The notes beneath the pieces are model-generated. The model was given only the letters and a program-made list of their open reading frames with translations, was not told the DNA's origin and did not search any database. From contig OZ253937.1 in NCBI GenBank assembly GCA_965267185.1, positions 3,534,001-3,598,000 of the forward strand: 64,000 nt of DNA, in the 5' to 3' direction. Below, in pieces: positions 16,543-25,179 of this stretch; the stretch's first letter is position 1, and every line of letters begins with the position of its first letter. The translations under genes and the position numbers were made by a program. The DNA comes from G965267185 sp965267185 (GTDB lineage: Bacteria > Pseudomonadota > Alphaproteobacteria > UBA6615).

Positions 16543-18795
16543 TTACTGACGCGGCGTGAAGCCCTCAAGGGCCTGATACGGCGCAGGCCATGCCATTGCA
16601 TAGTCTTGTAGTTGCGCGGCGTGACGCGTCCAGTAGGGATCGTACAGATGGGCACGGGCGAGAACGCAGAGATCAGCCCGCCCGGCGGCCAGAATCGAAT
16701 TCACATCCTCGAAGGAGGAAATGGCGCCAACGGTCATTGTCGGAATGTCCGCCTCTAGCCGTACCTGCTCGGCGAAGGGCGTCTGGAACAGGCGGCCATA
16801 TTCAGGCTCCTGGTCTGCCACCACCTGACCGGCCGAAACGTCGACGATATCGCAGCCGTGCGTCTTGAGCGCGGCGGCGATGGCGACCGCATCGTCGGCG
16901 GTTGTGCCGCCGTCTTTCCAGTCGGTGGCGGAAATACGCACCGAAATCGGTTTGTCTTCCGGCCAGGCCGCGCGAACCGCATCGAATATCTCTAGCGGGT
17001 AGCGCAGACGGTTTTCCAATGAGCCGCCATAGTCGTCGGTGCGCCGGTTGGTGAGCGGCGAGAGGAAGCTCGACAGTAGATATCCGTGGGCGAAGTGGAT
17101 CTCCAGCATGTCGAAGCCGGACTCTTCGGCCATTTCGGCGGCGTGCACGAAGTCGTCGCGCACATCGTCCATATCCGCCCGGGTCATCTCCCGCGGCACC
17201 TGGTTATCGCCTTTGTAGGGTAGCGGCGACGGCGCCACGATTTCCCAGGCGTCCTCGCCCAGAGGGTGATCGTAACCGCCCTCCCAGGGGCGTGTCGTCG
17301 AGGCTTTGCGGCCGGCATGGGCCAGTTGCAGTCCGATCTTTGCCGGGCTGTGCGTGTGGACAAAATCCGTCACCCGCCGCCAGGCGGCAACGTGCTCGGG
17401 TCGGTACATCCCAGCGCACCCCGGTGAGATGCGCGCCTCGGCGGATACGTCGGTCATTTCCGTCATAACCAACCCCGCGCCGCCGAGCGCACGGCTGCCC
17501 AGATGGACCAGATGCCAGTCGTTTATAGTGCCATCCTCGGCCATGTATTGGCACATCGGCGAGACGACAACCCGGTTGGCCAACACCAGATCGCGTAGTT
17601 TGTAGGGTGTGAACATCGGGGGCGGTGGGGTGCCCGGCAGGTTGATGCCCGACTGGTTTGCCGCGTCGTCGGCCACCCAACGATCGATCCCCGCCACATA
17701 GTCGGGGTCGCGCAGGCGTAGGTTTTCGTGGCTGATACGCAAGGAACGGGTCAGCAGACTGAATCCGAACTGGATCGGCTCCAGCTTGTGGTAGTAGCGC
17801 TCCGTCGTCTCGAACCAACGCAGGCTAGTTCGTGCGGCCCGCTGAATGCTTTCGACAACTGGGCGCCGTTGCGCCTCGTAAGCAGCCAACGCCTGCGGTA
17901 CGTCGTCGTTGTTTGATAGGGCGTCGGCCAGGTCGATCGCGTCCTCTATCGCCAACTTGGTACCCGAACCGATGGAAAAATGCGCCGTATGAACGGCGTC
18001 GCCCACTAACACGACGTTGTCGAAGTGCCAGTGCCCGCACTGTACGATGGGAAAATTGCGCCAGTTCGACCGGTTCTTAATCAGCCGATGACCGTCGAGT
18101 TCGTCGGCGAACAGGTTTTCCAGATAGGCGACGGTGCCATCTTCATCGTCGATCGACAGGCCTGTCGCCGCGAACGTCTCTGCTGTGCATTCGGGAATAA
18201 ACGTCGAGTAGCCGTCCATGTACTGGTAAGCGTGGATGCGCCACAGGCCCTCGTCGCTTTCCTTGAAGTAGAAGGTAAAAGCCGGGAACGGCCGGGTCGT
18301 GCCGAGCCACGAGAAGTGATTCGGCCGCCAGTCGATATTGGGTTTGAACTCATTTTCGTAGTGAGCGCGGACCACTGAGTTAACGCCGTCGGCCGCGAAC
18401 ACTAAGTCGGCGTCGCGATGTGTGTCGGGGTTGCCGATCTCGGTTTCATATTCAAGCGCCACGCCGAGATCGGCGCAGCGCTCCTGCAGAATGTTGAGCA
18501 TGAGCTTGCGCGACATGCCGGAAAAACCGTGGCCGGTCGATGTGAGAACCTCACCCTTGAAATGAATGTCGATATCGTCCCAGTGGGCGAAGCTCGATGT
18601 GATGCGCTCGTAGGTCGGCCGGTCGGCAGCGGCGAAATTCTCTAGGGTTGCGTCGGAAAACACGACCCCGAACCCGAAGGTATCGTCCGCCCGGTTACGC
18701 TCGATGACTCGGATCTCCGCGTCAGGGCGTGCCTTTTTCATCAGGATGGCGAAGTAGAGGCCCGCCGGGCCGCCGCCGAGGCAGTTTATTTTCAT
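16543..18795 (-). CDS. 2-Aminobenzoyl-CoA monooxygenase/reductase-type fusion
   Basis: A 750-residue fusion of a single-component FAD monooxygenase (about 1-375) and an old-yellow-enzyme reductase (about 390-750). The FAD motif GGGPAG is at residues 7-12, and GDAVHTAHFSIGSGTKLAIE is the second nucleotide motif. The OYE half starts at MFTPYKLRDLVLANRVVVSP and has VHLGSRALGGAGLVMTEMTD and LQLAHAGRKA. This architecture matches the Azoarcus evansii enzyme that hydroxylates and hydrogenates 2-aminobenzoyl-CoA; salicylyl-CoA 5-hydroxylase is the closest alternative. It overlaps the upstream CoA-ligase gene by 4 bases, supporting an aryl-CoA substrate. Confidence 0.87.
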   Translation of the reverse strand: MKINCLGGGPAGLYFAILMKKARPDAEIRVIERNRADDTFGFGVVFSDATLENFAAADRPTYERITSSFAHWDDIDIHFKGEVLTSTGHGFSGMSRKLMLNILQERCADLGVALEYETEIGNPDTHRDADLVFAADGVNSVVRAHYENEFKPNIDWRPNHFSWLGTTRPFPAFTFYFKESDEGLWRIHAYQYMDGYSTFIPECTAETFAATGLSIDDEDGTVAYLENLFADELDGHRLIKNRSNWRNFPIVQCGHWHFDNVVLVGDAVHTAHFSIGSGTKLAIEDAIDLADALSNNDDVPQALAAYEAQRRPVVESIQRAARTSLRWFETTERYYHKLEPIQFGFSLLTRSLRISHENLRLRDPDYVAGIDRWVADDAANQSGINLPGTPPPPMFTPYKLRDLVLANRVVVSPMCQYMAEDGTINDWHLVHLGSRALGGAGLVMTEMTDVSAEARISPGCAGMYRPEHVAAWRRVTDFVHTHSPAKIGLQLAHAGRKASTTRPWEGGYDHPLGEDAWEIVAPSPLPYKGDNQVPREMTRADMDDVRDDFVHAAEMAEESGFDMLEIHFAHGYLLSSFLSPLTNRRTDDYGGSLENRLRYPLEIFDAVRAAWPEDKPISVRISATDWKDGGTTADDAVAIAAALKTHGCDIVDVSAGQVVADQEPEYGRLFQTPFAEQVRLEADIPTMTVGAISSFEDVNSILAAGRADLCVLARAHLYDPYWTRHAAQLQDYAMAWPAPYQALEGFTPRQ

Positions 18796-20447
18796 CCGTT
18801 CGGCGCTCCTTCGCCGCTGCGCAGTTTGAACCGCTGTACCTTGCCGGTTTGCGTGCGCGGTATCGCATCGACGAACTCGATCGCGCGTGGATATTTGTAC
18901 GGTGCGATTTCGCCTTTGACGTAATCCTGAAGTTCTTTGGTGAGTTTGCCGCTTGGGCTGACGTCATCGCGCAGCGCAATAAACGCTTTGACGATTTGGC
19001 CGCGTTCGGGATCGGGCGCGCCAACCACCGCGCATTCGCCGACGCTGGGATGATCGAGCAACACCGCTTCGACCTCGGGGCCGGAGATGTTGTAGCCGGC
19101 GGAAACAATCATGTCGTCGGCACGCGCCTGGTACCAGAAGTAGCCGTCCTCATCTTGTCGGTAGAGGTCGCCCGGCAGGTTCCAGCCGTCTTTCACATAG
19201 CTCTTTTGCCGCTCGATATTGTCAAGATAGCGGCAACCGGTCGGGCCGCGTACCGCCAAATGGCCGGCTTCGCCGGGCGGTAGAGCGTTGCCGTCGTCGT
19301 CCAGGATACAAGCTTCGTAGCCGGGCACGGCGCGGCCGGTCGCACCGGGCCGAATATCGTCGCCGGATGCGGAGATGAAAATATGGATCATCTCGGTCGC
19401 GCCGATGCCGTCGATAATTTTCAAACCGGTCGCGTTCTGCCAGTCGTCGAAAACCGGTTTCGGTAAGTGCTCGCCCGCCGAGACGCATTTGGTCAAGCTC
19501 GACAAGTCGGCGTCGCCCGCGCGTTCGGTCAGCGCACGGTACATGGTCGGTGCGGTGTACAGAGCCGTGCACTTGTGCCGGGCGATGGTTTCCAGCAAGG
19601 CATCGGGCGATGGTTTGTCGATCAGCGCCACCGCCGCGCCGTAGCGTAACGGAAACGCCAGCAATGCGCCGAGACCGAAGGTGAAGGCCAGCGGCGGCGT
19701 TCCGGTGTAGATATCATCGGGTGCGGCATCGAACACATGCTTGGGGAAGCAATCGCACATCGCCAGCACGTCGCGGTGGAAATGCACGGTTCCCTTGGGC
19801 TGGCCGGTCGTGCCCGACGTGAACGCAATCAGCGCGGGATCGTCGGCCGCGGTATCGACGGCGGTAAAGCCGCTGGATGTTGCTGCCATTTGCTTGTCGA
19901 GTTCGGCATCGCCATCGCCGGCCGCGCTGAAATGACGAATGTTCTGGAGCGTTGGCGCCGCGTTCTGCGCGGCCGATAGTTCGTCGGCTAGGTCTTGATC
20001 GCAGAGAGCATGGCTAATCTGCGCCTTGTCGATGATCGCTGCCAACTCCCGGGCCCGCAGGAGCGGCATGGTCGCAACGCAGACGCCGCCAGCCTTGAGG
20101 ACACCGAGCCACGCTGCCGCCAGCATCGGGTTGTTCGGCGCGCGCAGCAGCACGCGGTTGCCGGTTACTAACCCCATATCTTCGGTCAGGACACAGGCGA
20201 TCCTATTAGCCCGGTCGTTGAGCTCGGCGTAGCTCCATACGGTGTCGCCGAACAGAATAGCGGTGCGCTCGCCTTTACCGGTGACAACGTGCCGCTCAAT
20301 GAGCTCAACGGCGGCGTTCATGCGGCTGGGATAGGCGGCAAGTTCGGGCAGGGTGCTGAACTCTAGGTTCGGCCACAGCTCGCGCGGCGGCAGGTTGTCG
20401 CGCGTGAAGGTATCGATATGGGCGCTTTTGCCGCCGGGCTCAGCCAT
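18792..20447 (-). CDS. Aryl-CoA ligase, probably 2-aminobenzoate-CoA ligase
   Basis: A 551-residue ANL-superfamily adenylating enzyme that makes an aryl-CoA from acid, ATP and CoA. The P-loop is FTSGTTGQPKGTVHFH, the A5 motif is GIGATEMIHIF, the A7/A8 region includes GDLYRQDEDGYFWYQARAD, and the terminal lysine motif is PRTQTGKVQRFKL. The GATEM(I/L)HIF form is typical of benzoate and 2-aminobenzoate ligases. Tight coupling to the monooxygenase/reductase downstream (4-base overlap) and the OYE upstream (8-base overlap) favours anthranilate. Salicylate is the alternative. A benzoate-CoA ligase paralogue lies at 30866. Confidence 0.87.
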   Translation of the reverse strand: MAEPGGKSAHIDTFTRDNLPPRELWPNLEFSTLPELAAYPSRMNAAVELIERHVVTGKGERTAILFGDTVWSYAELNDRANRIACVLTEDMGLVTGNRVLLRAPNNPMLAAAWLGVLKAGGVCVATMPLLRARELAAIIDKAQISHALCDQDLADELSAAQNAAPTLQNIRHFSAAGDGDAELDKQMAATSSGFTAVDTAADDPALIAFTSGTTGQPKGTVHFHRDVLAMCDCFPKHVFDAAPDDIYTGTPPLAFTFGLGALLAFPLRYGAAVALIDKPSPDALLETIARHKCTALYTAPTMYRALTERAGDADLSSLTKCVSAGEHLPKPVFDDWQNATGLKIIDGIGATEMIHIFISASGDDIRPGATGRAVPGYEACILDDDGNALPPGEAGHLAVRGPTGCRYLDNIERQKSYVKDGWNLPGDLYRQDEDGYFWYQARADDMIVSAGYNISGPEVEAVLLDHPSVGECAVVGAPDPERGQIVKAFIALRDDVSPSGKLTKELQDYVKGEIAPYKYPRAIEFVDAIPRTQTGKVQRFKLRSGEGAPNG

Positions 20448-21900
20448 CGCTCGCCTCCCAAGCGGGCGCAGTCAAGCGGCGTTTGCCGTCCTTGGTCTTG
20501 GCCACGCCCGGCGCATCGAGATCCAGCCGGTCCCACAATTTGCACGTGACCGGTACGTGCTTCTGGTCTAACGCCTCGCAATAGTTGGTGTATTCGCACA
20601 CGCGTACGGCATCGCCGTGGCCCGATTTCACTTTCCTGAACCAGTCGGGATCGGCCAAGCTTTGCCGGGCGAAGCCGATAATGTCGGCCTGATCCCCACA
20701 TAATATGTCTTCGGCCTGTTGAAAGCCGTGAATACCGCCGGTGACCACAACCGGCGTGTCGTGGCCGGCATCACGGACTGCCCGGCGGATCTGAGCGACC
20801 GGCTCGATATTGCGTCCGAACGGGCCGCGCGCGTCGGAAATGTATTGCGGCATGCATTCGTATCCGCTGGGCCCGGTGTAAGGATAAGCAGCGGCGCCAA
20901 CCGCGGGTTGCTTGGCGTCTTCGAACTTGCCGCCGCGCGACAGCGAGAGAAAGTCGAGTCCGGCGCGGGCGAACTGGCTTCCGAAAAACGCGGCATCGTC
21001 CACTGTGTTGCCGCCGTCGATACAGTCTTCCGACAGATAGCGGCAGCCAACGACGAAGTCGTTACCGACCGTCTCCCGGACCGCTTGGATGACTTCGATC
21101 GCCAACCGCACGCGATTTTCGGGCACGCCGCCATAGCCGTCGTCGCGGTCGTTCAGCCGCGACAGGAACGACGCCATCGTGTAGGCGTGCGCATAGTGGA
21201 GTTCGACGCCGTCGAACCCGGCTTCGACCGCGCGCCGTGCCGCTTGGGCAAACAGGTCGGGCAACACAGCCGGGAGATCGCGGATGTGGGGCAGATGGGT
21301 ATCGGTAACCCGCTCGCGGTAGCCGAACCGCAGGGACTCCAGTTCGCGTGGCGATAATATCTCGTCAAGATCCTCGTCACTCAACGCTGCAAGATGATCG
21401 CGAACAGCGTCTTCCGGCCAGTCCTCGCCGCCGACCGCCGCGCGGAGTTGGTCGGTGATCGCTAGGAAGCGCTGGAAATACTTTTCGGCCTCCGGCCGTC
21501 GGCGGATAGAGAGAAAGTCGATTAGTTGAATGAACAGGCGGGTTTCCCCGCCGCTCGCGGTCCGCACGGTTTCGACCAGCTCGGTCAAGCCGGGGATGAA
21601 CCGGTCGTCGCCAATGCGCAGCAGTGGTCCGCTGGGAATATCGCGAATGCCGGTGGCTTCGACGACAATGGCGCCGGGTCGGCCCTCCGCGAAGCGCTGG
21701 TACCATCCGAGTACCTCCGGCGTCACCAGCCCGTCGCCGCTCGCACGCCAGGGCACCATGGCGGGCACCCACGTGCGGTTGGCTAAGCGTACGGGTCCGA
21801 CATCGACCGGGCTGAACAACCGCGCTGCCGCGGCCGCGGCGGCCGTCGGCCAAGCTCCGGGCTCCGGTTGCCAGCGTATGCGCTCGGGAGGTCGCCACAT
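20440..21900 (-). CDS. Old-yellow-enzyme family oxidoreductase with C-terminal cysteine cluster
   Basis: A 486-residue FMN-dependent NADH:flavin oxidoreductase with the usual (beta/alpha)8 barrel after a 25-residue alanine-rich leader. Substrate motif VELHYAHAYTMASFLSRLND and PVVVTGGI, IIGFARQSLADPDW (FMN phosphate region) are clear. The C-terminal extension has three cysteines spaced C-x5-C-x11-C (VCEYTNYC onward), reminiscent of but not identical to the [4Fe-4S] motif of 2,4-dienoyl-CoA reductases. It probably reduces a ring or enoyl intermediate in the anthranilate-CoA route; the role is inferred from operon position. It starts 5 bases after the marR stop. Confidence 0.8.
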   Translation of the reverse strand: MWRPPERIRWQPEPGAWPTAAAAAAARLFSPVDVGPVRLANRTWVPAMVPWRASGDGLVTPEVLGWYQRFAEGRPGAIVVEATGIRDIPSGPLLRIGDDRFIPGLTELVETVRTASGGETRLFIQLIDFLSIRRRPEAEKYFQRFLAITDQLRAAVGGEDWPEDAVRDHLAALSDEDLDEILSPRELESLRFGYRERVTDTHLPHIRDLPAVLPDLFAQAARRAVEAGFDGVELHYAHAYTMASFLSRLNDRDDGYGGVPENRVRLAIEVIQAVRETVGNDFVVGCRYLSEDCIDGGNTVDDAAFFGSQFARAGLDFLSLSRGGKFEDAKQPAVGAAAYPYTGPSGYECMPQYISDARGPFGRNIEPVAQIRRAVRDAGHDTPVVVTGGIHGFQQAEDILCGDQADIIGFARQSLADPDWFRKVKSGHGDAVRVCEYTNYCEALDQKHVPVTCKLWDRLDLDAPGVAKTKDGKRRLTAPAWEASDG

Positions 21901-21905
21901 TGCCG

Positions 21906-22409
21906 CTATTCCTGTTCGGCCCGGGAGAGGGAGGCTTTCAGCTTTGCCAGGGAGTCGAACAGCGCGGTCAGCTCCGTGCGGTCGAGCCCGGCGAACAGGT
22001 TATGGATCCAGCCGGCATGGGCCGGGGTCATTCGGTCAAACGCGTCTTTGCCCTCCGGGGTCAGTCGGACCAGTTGGGCGCGCCGGTCGCCCGGCGCCGG
22101 CTGCCGTTCCACCAGACCTTCCGTGACCAACCGGTCGATCAGACCGGTGATATTGCCGTTGCTGACCATCAGCCGGCTCGACAGGGTGCCCATGGTGAGG
22201 CCGTCGGGTGCACGGTCGAGCTGGGCGAGCAGGTCGAAGCGCGGCAGCGTGATATCGAATTCCTCGCGCAGGCGCTGGCGCACCTCGCGCTCGATCAACG
22301 TGCTGCAGGTGAGCAGGCGCAACCAGACGCGCAGGTCGAGCCCATCGTCGCTCGATAAGGCGGTTTCGAAATCACCGCTCGGCGCTGGAGACGTTGGACC
22401 CTCGGGCAT
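21906..22409 (-). CDS. MarR-family regulator of the aryl-CoA operon
   Basis: A 167-residue winged-helix regulator. The HTH runs through DLLAQLDRAPDGLTMGTLS and SNGNITGLIDRLVTEGLVE, with the wing PGDRRAQLVRLTPEGK. ATG at 22409 overlaps the upstream SDR stop as TGATG, so a longer start at 22475 is unlikely. MarR proteins such as BadR, CouR and HcaR bind aromatic acids or their CoA thioesters and release DNA. The perfect repeat ATACTTTAAGTAT at 23257-23269, upstream of the operon, is a candidate operator. Ligand identity is inferred from context. Confidence 0.88.
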   Translation of the reverse strand: MPEGPTSPAPSGDFETALSSDDGLDLRVWLRLLTCSTLIEREVRQRLREEFDITLPRFDLLAQLDRAPDGLTMGTLSSRLMVSNGNITGLIDRLVTEGLVERQPAPGDRRAQLVRLTPEGKDAFDRMTPAHAGWIHNLFAGLDRTELTALFDSLAKLKASLSRAEQE

Positions 22410-23221
22410 CACAACACTTCTCCGCCGTCTACCGCGACGGCTTGCCCGTTGATCGCCGAAGAGGCCGGCAGACACAGCCAGCCGACGGTGGTCGCCACCT
22501 CTTCGGGCTGGATCAGACGGCCCTGCGGGTTGCCCGCCGCCAGTTGTGCGCGGGCTTCGTCGGCGCTGCGCCCGGTCTTGTCGACAATGTTCTGTACCGA
22601 TTGGTCGAGCATGTCGGTCTCGGTGAAGCCGGGGCAGACGGCATTGACGGTGACGCCCTTACTCGCCAGCTCCAGCGCGAGCGCTCGGGTCAGACCGATC
22701 ACCCCGTGTTTCGCGGCGCAATAGGCAGCGACGTACCGGTAGCCGGTGAGCCCCGCGGTCGACGCGACATTGACGATGCGGCCATAGCCGCCGTCGAGCA
22801 TGGCCGGCACGATCTGCTGCGTGCACCGATAGGCGCTCGTGAGATTAAGCGCGAGCGCGGTCTGCCACTGGTCTTCGGTGAGGCGTGTAAACGGCGCGCT
22901 GGTGGCGCCGCCGGCGTTGTTGATCAGGATTTCCGGTTGGGGCACGCGCGCGCGAATCGCATCGAATGCTGCGGCGATGGTGGTTTCGTCCGTCACGTCG
23001 GCAACGGCAGGGGTCGCCGTCACTTGGTGCCGGGTTTGGAGGCCGCCGGCAGTTTGCGCGAGGGTGTCGGCATTGCGTCCGATCAGCGTCAGGTCGGCGC
23101 CCAGACGGGCGAGCTCATCGGCAATTGCCGCACCGATGCCCCGCGACCCGCCGGTGACGATGGCGTGTTGGCCGGCGAGAGGCCTGCCGGCCAGTGGAGT
23201 TCCGCTACTGGCTTGCGCCAT
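22409..23221 (-). CDS. Short-chain dehydrogenase/reductase of the aryl-CoA operon
   Basis: A 270-residue classical SDR. Cofactor motif TGGSRGIG is near residue 25, NNAG near 105, catalytic serine in NVASTAG and YCAAK in AAYCAAKHGVIG, with CPGFTETDM following. Close in style to 3-hydroxyacyl-CoA and 2-hydroxycyclohexanecarboxyl-CoA dehydrogenases, fitting an alicyclic hydroxyacyl-CoA intermediate. The ATG at 23221 is used; a GGAGG lies 12 bases before it, slightly long. It is the first gene of the leftward operon SDR-MarR-OYE-ligase-monooxygenase. Confidence 0.88.
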   Translation of the reverse strand: MAQASSGTPLAGRPLAGQHAIVTGGSRGIGAAIADELARLGADLTLIGRNADTLAQTAGGLQTRHQVTATPAVADVTDETTIAAAFDAIRARVPQPEILINNAGGATSAPFTRLTEDQWQTALALNLTSAYRCTQQIVPAMLDGGYGRIVNVASTAGLTGYRYVAAYCAAKHGVIGLTRALALELASKGVTVNAVCPGFTETDMLDQSVQNIVDKTGRSADEARAQLAAGNPQGRLIQPEEVATTVGWLCLPASSAINGQAVAVDGGEVL

Positions 23222-23256
23222 GGAAAACACCAACCTCCGCGCTTAATCAATCTTGA

Positions 23257-23269
23257 ATACTTTAAGTAT
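23257..23269. promoter_or_regulatory. Perfect 13-bp inverted repeat, candidate MarR operator
   Basis: ATACTTTAAGTAT has 6-base perfect arms around a central T. It lies in the short AT-rich gap between the SDR operon and the divergent Rid gene, 36 bases from the SDR start and 48 from the Rid start. The position allows one regulator to control both directions. Confidence 0.55.
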
Positions 23270-23316
23270 AAAATATATAGATCTAAAACATCAACTGAAG
23301 ATTAAGGCGAACCGCG

Positions 23317-23727
23317 ATGCCGCTGGAAATTTTGCAACCGCCCGGCTGGGCTGTGCCCAAGGGTTACGCCAATGGCGTTGCCGCCGAAGGCCGGCTGGTC
23401 TTTGTCGGAGGTCAGATCGGCTGGAACCCGAAAACGGGCTTGTTCGAAACCGATGATATGGCGGGCCAAGTACGCCAGGTCCTCGCCAACATTTGCGACG
23501 TATTGGCGGAAGCGGGCGGGGCGCCGGAGCATCTTACGCGGCTAACTTGGTATGTGACCGACAAGCAAGCCTATCTGGCCGACCCTAAGGGGATAGGCGA
23601 TGCGTACCGGTCGATAATCGGGCGACACTTCCCGGCGATGGCGGTAATCGGTGTCGACTCACTCGTCGAAGATCGTGCCCTTGTCGAGATCGAAGCGACG
23701 GCAGTTGTGCCGAATAAAGGCGGCTGA
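23317..23727 (+). CDS. Rid-family protein lacking the RidA catalytic arginine
   Basis: A 136-residue Rid/YjgF/UK114 protein. Fold motifs are LVFVGGQIGWNP, IGDAYRSIIGRHFPAMAVIGV and ALVEIEATAV. In archetypal RidA an arginine follows Pro-Ala in the subunit-interface active site; here residue 108 is methionine (FPAMAV). Loss of that arginine is typical of other Rid subfamilies, which include 2-aminomuconate deaminases of aromatic pathways. It is divergent from the anthranilate-CoA operon, and a role in hydrolysing an enamine/imine intermediate there is plausible but inferred. Confidence 0.88.
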   Translation: MPLEILQPPGWAVPKGYANGVAAEGRLVFVGGQIGWNPKTGLFETDDMAGQVRQVLANICDVLAEAGGAPEHLTRLTWYVTDKQAYLADPKGIGDAYRSIIGRHFPAMAVIGVDSLVEDRALVEIEATAVVPNKGG

Positions 23728-23811
23728 ACCAGGTTCAGCTCTCGTGAGCGCTATTCGCTTGCGGTAATAATTCAGTGTTATCAAGAAGCCAGCCACGAGG
23801 GAGCATGGGCC

Positions 23812-24165
23812 ATGGCTTACATCGATGGGTTCGTTGCGGCGGTTCCAACGGCTAATAAACAAGCGTTTGAAGAGCATGCGCGAACTGTCGCCGACGTATT
23901 CAAAGAAAATGGTGCCCTCAATGTAACTGAATGCTGGGGCGTCGATGTGCCCGACGGCGACGTCACGTCGTTTCCCATGGCCGTTAAGTGCAAGGAAGAC
24001 GAGACGGTCATTTTTTCGTGGGTCACCTGGCCATCCCGCGAGGTGCGTGACCAAGGGATGGAGAAAGTTATGGCCGATCCACGGGTGCAGCCGGAGGCCA
24101 ACCCAATGCCGTTCGACGGTAAGCGCGTAATCTTCGGTGGATTCGAAGTGCTCGTGGAGGCGTAG
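23812..24165 (+). CDS. DUF1428 (YbaA-like) protein
   Basis: A 117-residue small ferredoxin-like alpha/beta protein of the DUF1428 family. The opening YIDGFVAAVPTANKQAFEEHA, the central TECWGVDVPDG and VIFSWVTWPSREVRD, and the terminal GKRVIFGGFEVL are family hallmarks. The fold belongs to the dimeric alpha-beta barrel group, whose members include monooxygenases and stress proteins; no activity is established. It lies 84 bases after the Rid gene on the same strand and is preceded by AGGGAG, so it may be co-expressed with it. Confidence 0.88.
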   Translation: MAYIDGFVAAVPTANKQAFEEHARTVADVFKENGALNVTECWGVDVPDGDVTSFPMAVKCKEDETVIFSWVTWPSREVRDQGMEKVMADPRVQPEANPMPFDGKRVIFGGFEVLVEA

Positions 24166-24182
24166 CGCGCACCAGGATCGGC

Positions 24183-25052
24183 CTATCGCCCCGCCTGTGC
24201 CGCCGCCCGCTCGCTGCGTGCCAAGATACGGTGCATGCTCCGCAGAACCGGCCGCTCGATCAATTTTCCGTCAACCACCACGACACCGGTATTGGCTTCC
24301 GTAAACGCGTCGACCACCTTGCGGGCATAGGCGACCTCGTCGGGTTTCGGCGAGAAGACTTCGTTCAGCATGGCAATCTGCTTGGGGTGAATGGCGCCTT
24401 TGCCGGAAAAGCCCAGGGCTGCGCCGGCTTCGGCTTCGCGGCGCATCCCGTCCATGTCCTCCAGATCGAGCCAGGGGACGTCGATGACGTCGAGCCCCGC
24501 AGCAGCGGCGGCATGCACCGTGCGCGAGCGGGCGTAGAGCATTGCCTCCCAGGTCGTGGCGCAGCGCAGTTCTGCGGCCAGATCGATCGCCCCGAATAGC
24601 AGCGCATCGAGGCGCGGGGTCGCGTGCGCGATCTCGTAAGCTGCCTCGAGCCCCTGGTTGGTCTCGATAATCGCTTGGATGCGGGTTGCTAGCCCGTATT
24701 CGTCGAGCGCTTCGGCGATTCCGCGCACTTCCTCGGGGCCTTTCACCTTGGGCAGCATAATCGCCGGCACTGGCGTGTTGGTGCTCAGGATCGCTTCGAA
24801 ATCGGCCATGCCGTCGGTCGTTCGTCCGCAATTGATCCGGACGATACGCTCGATACCGTCGTCGGGATGCGGGGCGGCAAACAATTCCAGCATTTTCGCC
24901 CGTGCATCGGCCTTGTCGTGGGGGGCCACACCGTCTTCGAGCTCCACGCAGACAATGTCGGCGCCCGAGCTTAGTGCCTTTTCGAAATATTCTGGCTTGT
25001 TGCCTGGCGTGAAAATAAAGCTGCGCCGCGATTGGAACTTGTCTGCCGCCAT
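24183..25052 (-). CDS. CitE-like CoA-ester lyase (HpcH/HpaI family)
   Basis: A 289-residue TIM-barrel protein of the citrate lyase beta/malyl-CoA lyase superfamily. RRSFIFTPGNKPEYFEKAL (phosphate and CoA loop), DIVCVELEDGV (metal acidic residues), GIERIVRINC, IQAIIETNQGLEAAYEI and GFSGKGAIHPKQI are all in register. No CitD or CitF neighbours exist, so it is a stand-alone lyase or thioesterase of a beta-hydroxyacyl-CoA. It sits between the DUF1428 gene (convergent) and the Liv transporter (divergent), and it could cleave a ring-opened dicarboxyl-CoA, which is inference. Confidence 0.88.
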   Translation of the reverse strand: MAADKFQSRRSFIFTPGNKPEYFEKALSSGADIVCVELEDGVAPHDKADARAKMLELFAAPHPDDGIERIVRINCGRTTDGMADFEAILSTNTPVPAIMLPKVKGPEEVRGIAEALDEYGLATRIQAIIETNQGLEAAYEIAHATPRLDALLFGAIDLAAELRCATTWEAMLYARSRTVHAAAAAGLDVIDVPWLDLEDMDGMRREAEAGAALGFSGKGAIHPKQIAMLNEVFSPKPDEVAYARKVVDAFTEANTGVVVVDGKLIERPVLRSMHRILARSERAAAQAGR

Positions 25053-25179
25053 ATCAATCCTCTCCCACTTTCGTGATCTTTATAGCCAACGTCCGCCGAA
25101 AGGGGGACACGCTAGGCGCTTTTCATTGCCGGACTGTTGTGGTCGGATAGCGCAAATCTCGATTGGGAGGATTAAATCC

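Noticed and set aside
24658..25179. Long N-terminal extension of the ABC binding protein
   Set aside because: It runs antisense through the CitE-like gene; the internal ATG at 25180 has a ribosome site and starts a perfect signal peptide.
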